A stretch of 64,000 bases of DNA, from NCBI RefSeq assembly GCF_001434835.1, contig NZ_AZDV01000015.1, forward strand, positions 25,504-89,503, read 5' to 3'. The notes beneath the pieces are model-generated. The model searched no databases, was not told where the DNA came from, and worked only from the letters and a program-made list of their open reading frames with translations. Source of the stretch: Levilactobacillus acidifarinae DSM 19394 = JCM 15949. GTDB lineage: Bacteria > Bacillota > Bacilli > Lactobacillales > Lactobacillaceae. Shown here in pieces: positions 62,424-64,000 of this stretch. Positions within the stretch are counted from its first letter, which is position 1. Each line of letters starts with the position of its first letter. A program made the translations under genes and the position numbers.

Positions 62424-63611
62424 ATGATAAAACTGGTACGACGCATGTGGCCATTGCTGGTCTTGGGGTTGCTGATCAATACGGCTTATAGTGTGATGTG
62501 GCCGCTGACCACGATTTATCTCCATAACGACCTGCGACTATCGCTAGTAACGAGCGGGTGGATTCTGGCGGTCTATTCGGGAAGCAACGTCCTCGGTGGC
62601 TATCTGGGCGGAATTTTAGGCGATCGTTATTCGGTCAACCGGTTGGGACTGGGACTCTTGGTCGCCTTACTAGGGGATGCACTGATGGGTTTTTGGTGGC
62701 ATGACCTGTGGGGATACCCGGTAGTCTTGGTGATTTTTGGCTTATTGACCGGGGGTGTGCTGACCCTCATTACCACCATGACGGCCCAGCTTAGTCGGGG
62801 AAGCGGCCGACTCTTTAACTTACTCTATATCTTCATTAACCTAGGCTTAGTAGTCGGAACGGCCAGCATTGGGGTCCTCTTCCGCGGAAACCTACAGCCA
62901 ATCTTTGGACTGCTGGTGATTTGCTACGGTCTGGCGATTGGCTTGTGGGGGCGGTATGCCCGAACCCTGGAGCGGTCCACGGTGACGCAGCAATCCTCGC
63001 CAACTCAAGCAAGACGGTCACGACGGCGGTTGCCGCGAGTGACGTTACTGATTTTGTTACTAAGCCTGGGACTGATGTGGGGGACTTACGCCCAGTGGAT
63101 GAGTAACGTTTCTGTTTATATTCAAGAACTAGGGATGAGCGTACGGGTTTACAGTGAGTTGTGGGTGTACAATGGCATTTTACTGATTCTGGTACAAAGT
63201 TTCATGACGCGCTATGGCCGCACTAAGTGGCTTCCCTGGCAAATTCTGGCCGGAATGGTGGCCATCGGTAGCTCTTTTCTACTATTAAGTACGGTTCATC
63301 AGCTGACAGGGCTTTTTGCGGCGATGACGTTGCTTACGATTGGGGAGGCAGTCTACGTTCCGGGGGTGCCAGCGATGATCAACACCTATACGGTGGGCCA
63401 TGAAGGCCGGTACCAGGGACTAGTCAACGCCATTTCTTCCCTAGGCAAGGCCCTGGGACCGGTTGCTGGTGGTTGGATGATCGGTCAAACGGCTGGTTAT
63501 TTAGGGCTGTTTCGTTGGTGTGCCGGAATTGATCTGGTAGTCGTGCTGGGAATTGCCTTAGGGAATTGGTGGTTTCATTGGCGGGGCAGAAAAACAAAAG
63601 CGAACCTTTAG
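62424..63611 (+). CDS. Major facilitator superfamily transporter
   Basis: A 395-residue membrane protein with about 12 helices in two halves, separated by a Ser/Arg-rich central loop (TVTQQSSPTQARRSRRRLPR). GGYLGGILGDRYSVNR matches the MFS loop 2-3 motif. Drug or metabolite efflux is likely, but the substrate is unknown. ATG 62424 follows GGGGAAGGG; a GTG at 62409 is in frame with the same site. It lies between the lysS operon and the presumed rRNA promoters. Confidence 0.85.
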   Translation: MIKLVRRMWPLLVLGLLINTAYSVMWPLTTIYLHNDLRLSLVTSGWILAVYSGSNVLGGYLGGILGDRYSVNRLGLGLLVALLGDALMGFWWHDLWGYPVVLVIFGLLTGGVLTLITTMTAQLSRGSGRLFNLLYIFINLGLVVGTASIGVLFRGNLQPIFGLLVICYGLAIGLWGRYARTLERSTVTQQSSPTQARRSRRRLPRVTLLILLLSLGLMWGTYAQWMSNVSVYIQELGMSVRVYSELWVYNGILLILVQSFMTRYGRTKWLPWQILAGMVAIGSSFLLLSTVHQLTGLFAAMTLLTIGEAVYVPGVPAMINTYTVGHEGRYQGLVNAISSLGKALGPVAGGWMIGQTAGYLGLFRWCAGIDLVVVLGIALGNWWFHWRGRKTKANL

Positions 63612-63714
63612 TGCTGAATGTGGCGATAACTCTCCGGGTAAACCAGTGATGATGACGAGTTTTCATGTCTGCTGTTCGGCTCTGAAAATAATTTCAATTT
63701 ATTGCAAATTTTAG

Positions 63715-63743
63715 TTGACGATGGTGGGCCTGGTTGGTATAGT
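63715..63743 (+). promoter_or_regulatory. Presumed rRNA promoter P1
   Basis: TTGACG (63715-63720), 17 bases, TATAGT (63738-63743). First of three evenly organised promoters reading to the right edge. Confidence 0.7.
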
Positions 63744-63803
63744 TATATACGTTGTCGCGAACGAGTTACCAACTAGACCAATTTGAAAGATTGAAATTAG
63801 TTG

Positions 63804-63832
63804 TTGACGAGCTGATAACAAAATGTTATTCT
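63804..63832 (+). promoter_or_regulatory. Presumed rRNA promoter P2
   Basis: TTGACG (63804-63809), 17 bases, TATTCT (63827-63832). The spacer/-10 region (ATAACAAAATGTTATT) resembles that of P3. Confidence 0.8.
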
Positions 63833-63893
63833 AATTAAGTTGTCGCTAAGCGATGACGGTTCGACCGGAAACGTTGTTAAATCAAACTTCTGG

Positions 63894-64000
63894 TTGACAT
63901 CATCTTAACAAGATGTTATGATGATTAAGTTGCTTGGTTAACAAACAACTTGGTAGACCTTTGAAAACTGAACATTGTTTCGACAAACCAAATATGTGTA
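63894..64000 (+). promoter_or_regulatory. Presumed rRNA promoter P3 and start of rRNA leader
   Basis: TTGACA (63894-63899), 17 bases, TATGAT (63917-63922), a consensus-like strong promoter. An AAGTTG/CAACTT hairpin (63927-63951) and CCTTTGAAAACTGAACA (from 63959), a phrase typical of lactobacillus rRNA leader and spacer regions, follow. The 16S gene itself would begin to the right of the window. Confidence 0.82.

Overview
The window looks like chromosome from a low-GC-phylum (Firmicutes) lactic acid bacterium of the Lactobacillaceae, most likely one of the GC-richer heterofermentative lactobacilli (a Levilactobacillus-like genome is my guess, not proven). Reasons: AGGAGG-type ribosome binding sites almost everywhere, a complete citrate-fermentation locus with a SorC-type CitI regulator, a sufCDSUB operon, RexAB instead of RecBCD, feoAB with a FeoB-associated Cys-rich peptide, and lysS lying next to what appears to be the promoter region of an rRNA operon at the right edge. 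No CRISPR array, prophage, transposase or tRNA gene was seen.

Layout. 1-4812 (+): 3' part of fumarase, an NADPH-dependent FMN reductase-like protein, a flavocytochrome-c-type fumarate reductase and a DASS-family carboxylate transporter, which together look like a fumarate-to-succinate electron sink. 5545-16231: citrate fermentation: citDEF and a LysR regulator (+), two small unknown genes, then citG-citX-citC and the malic-enzyme-type oxaloacetate decarboxylase (-), and citI (+) divergent from it. 16232-20535: an AT-rich block with aconitase and an AEC transporter that differs in base composition from everything around it. 20542-30314: accessory metabolism and small membrane proteins (NmrA/TetR pair, four unknown membrane proteins, an AzgA-type purine permease, aldo-keto reductase, polysaccharide deacetylase, M20 peptidase). 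30504-37869: rexB-rexA. 38425-40921: preT-preA (dihydropyrimidine dehydrogenase). 41428-49754: iron uptake (feoAB) divergent from Fe-S assembly (sufCDSUB, sufT). 49767-58913: RRNPP-type regulator, small metal-binding protein, an unusual LuxR-type response regulator, DUF1097-type membrane protein, thiolase, unknown proteins, amino-acid ABC transporter. 59177-63611: murE, lysS, MFS transporter. 63715-64000: three tandem promoters of a presumed rRNA operon that starts beyond the window.

How it fits together. Citrate taken up is cleaved by CitDEF (activated by CitC, with the prosthetic group made and attached by CitG and CitX) to acetate and oxaloacetate; oxaloacetate is decarboxylated by the malic-enzyme homologue or can be reduced through malate and fumarate to succinate by the genes at the left edge. 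The citD promoter and the mae promoter carry the same long AT-rich element in the same position relative to the -35 box, which I read as the CitI site. Aconitase and PreT/PreA are Fe-S proteins, and Feo plus SUF would supply their clusters.

The strongest unexplained structure is a family of four dispersed ~290-bp intergenic elements (near 4884, 12904, 41056 and 56446) with terminal inverted repeats and a nested palindromic core, resembling MITEs. Other items worth following are the shared citrate operator, the GC-poor aconitase island, a response regulator whose phospho-acceptor Asp is Gly, iron-box-like dyads between feo and suf, and a PurBox-like dyad before the purine permease.
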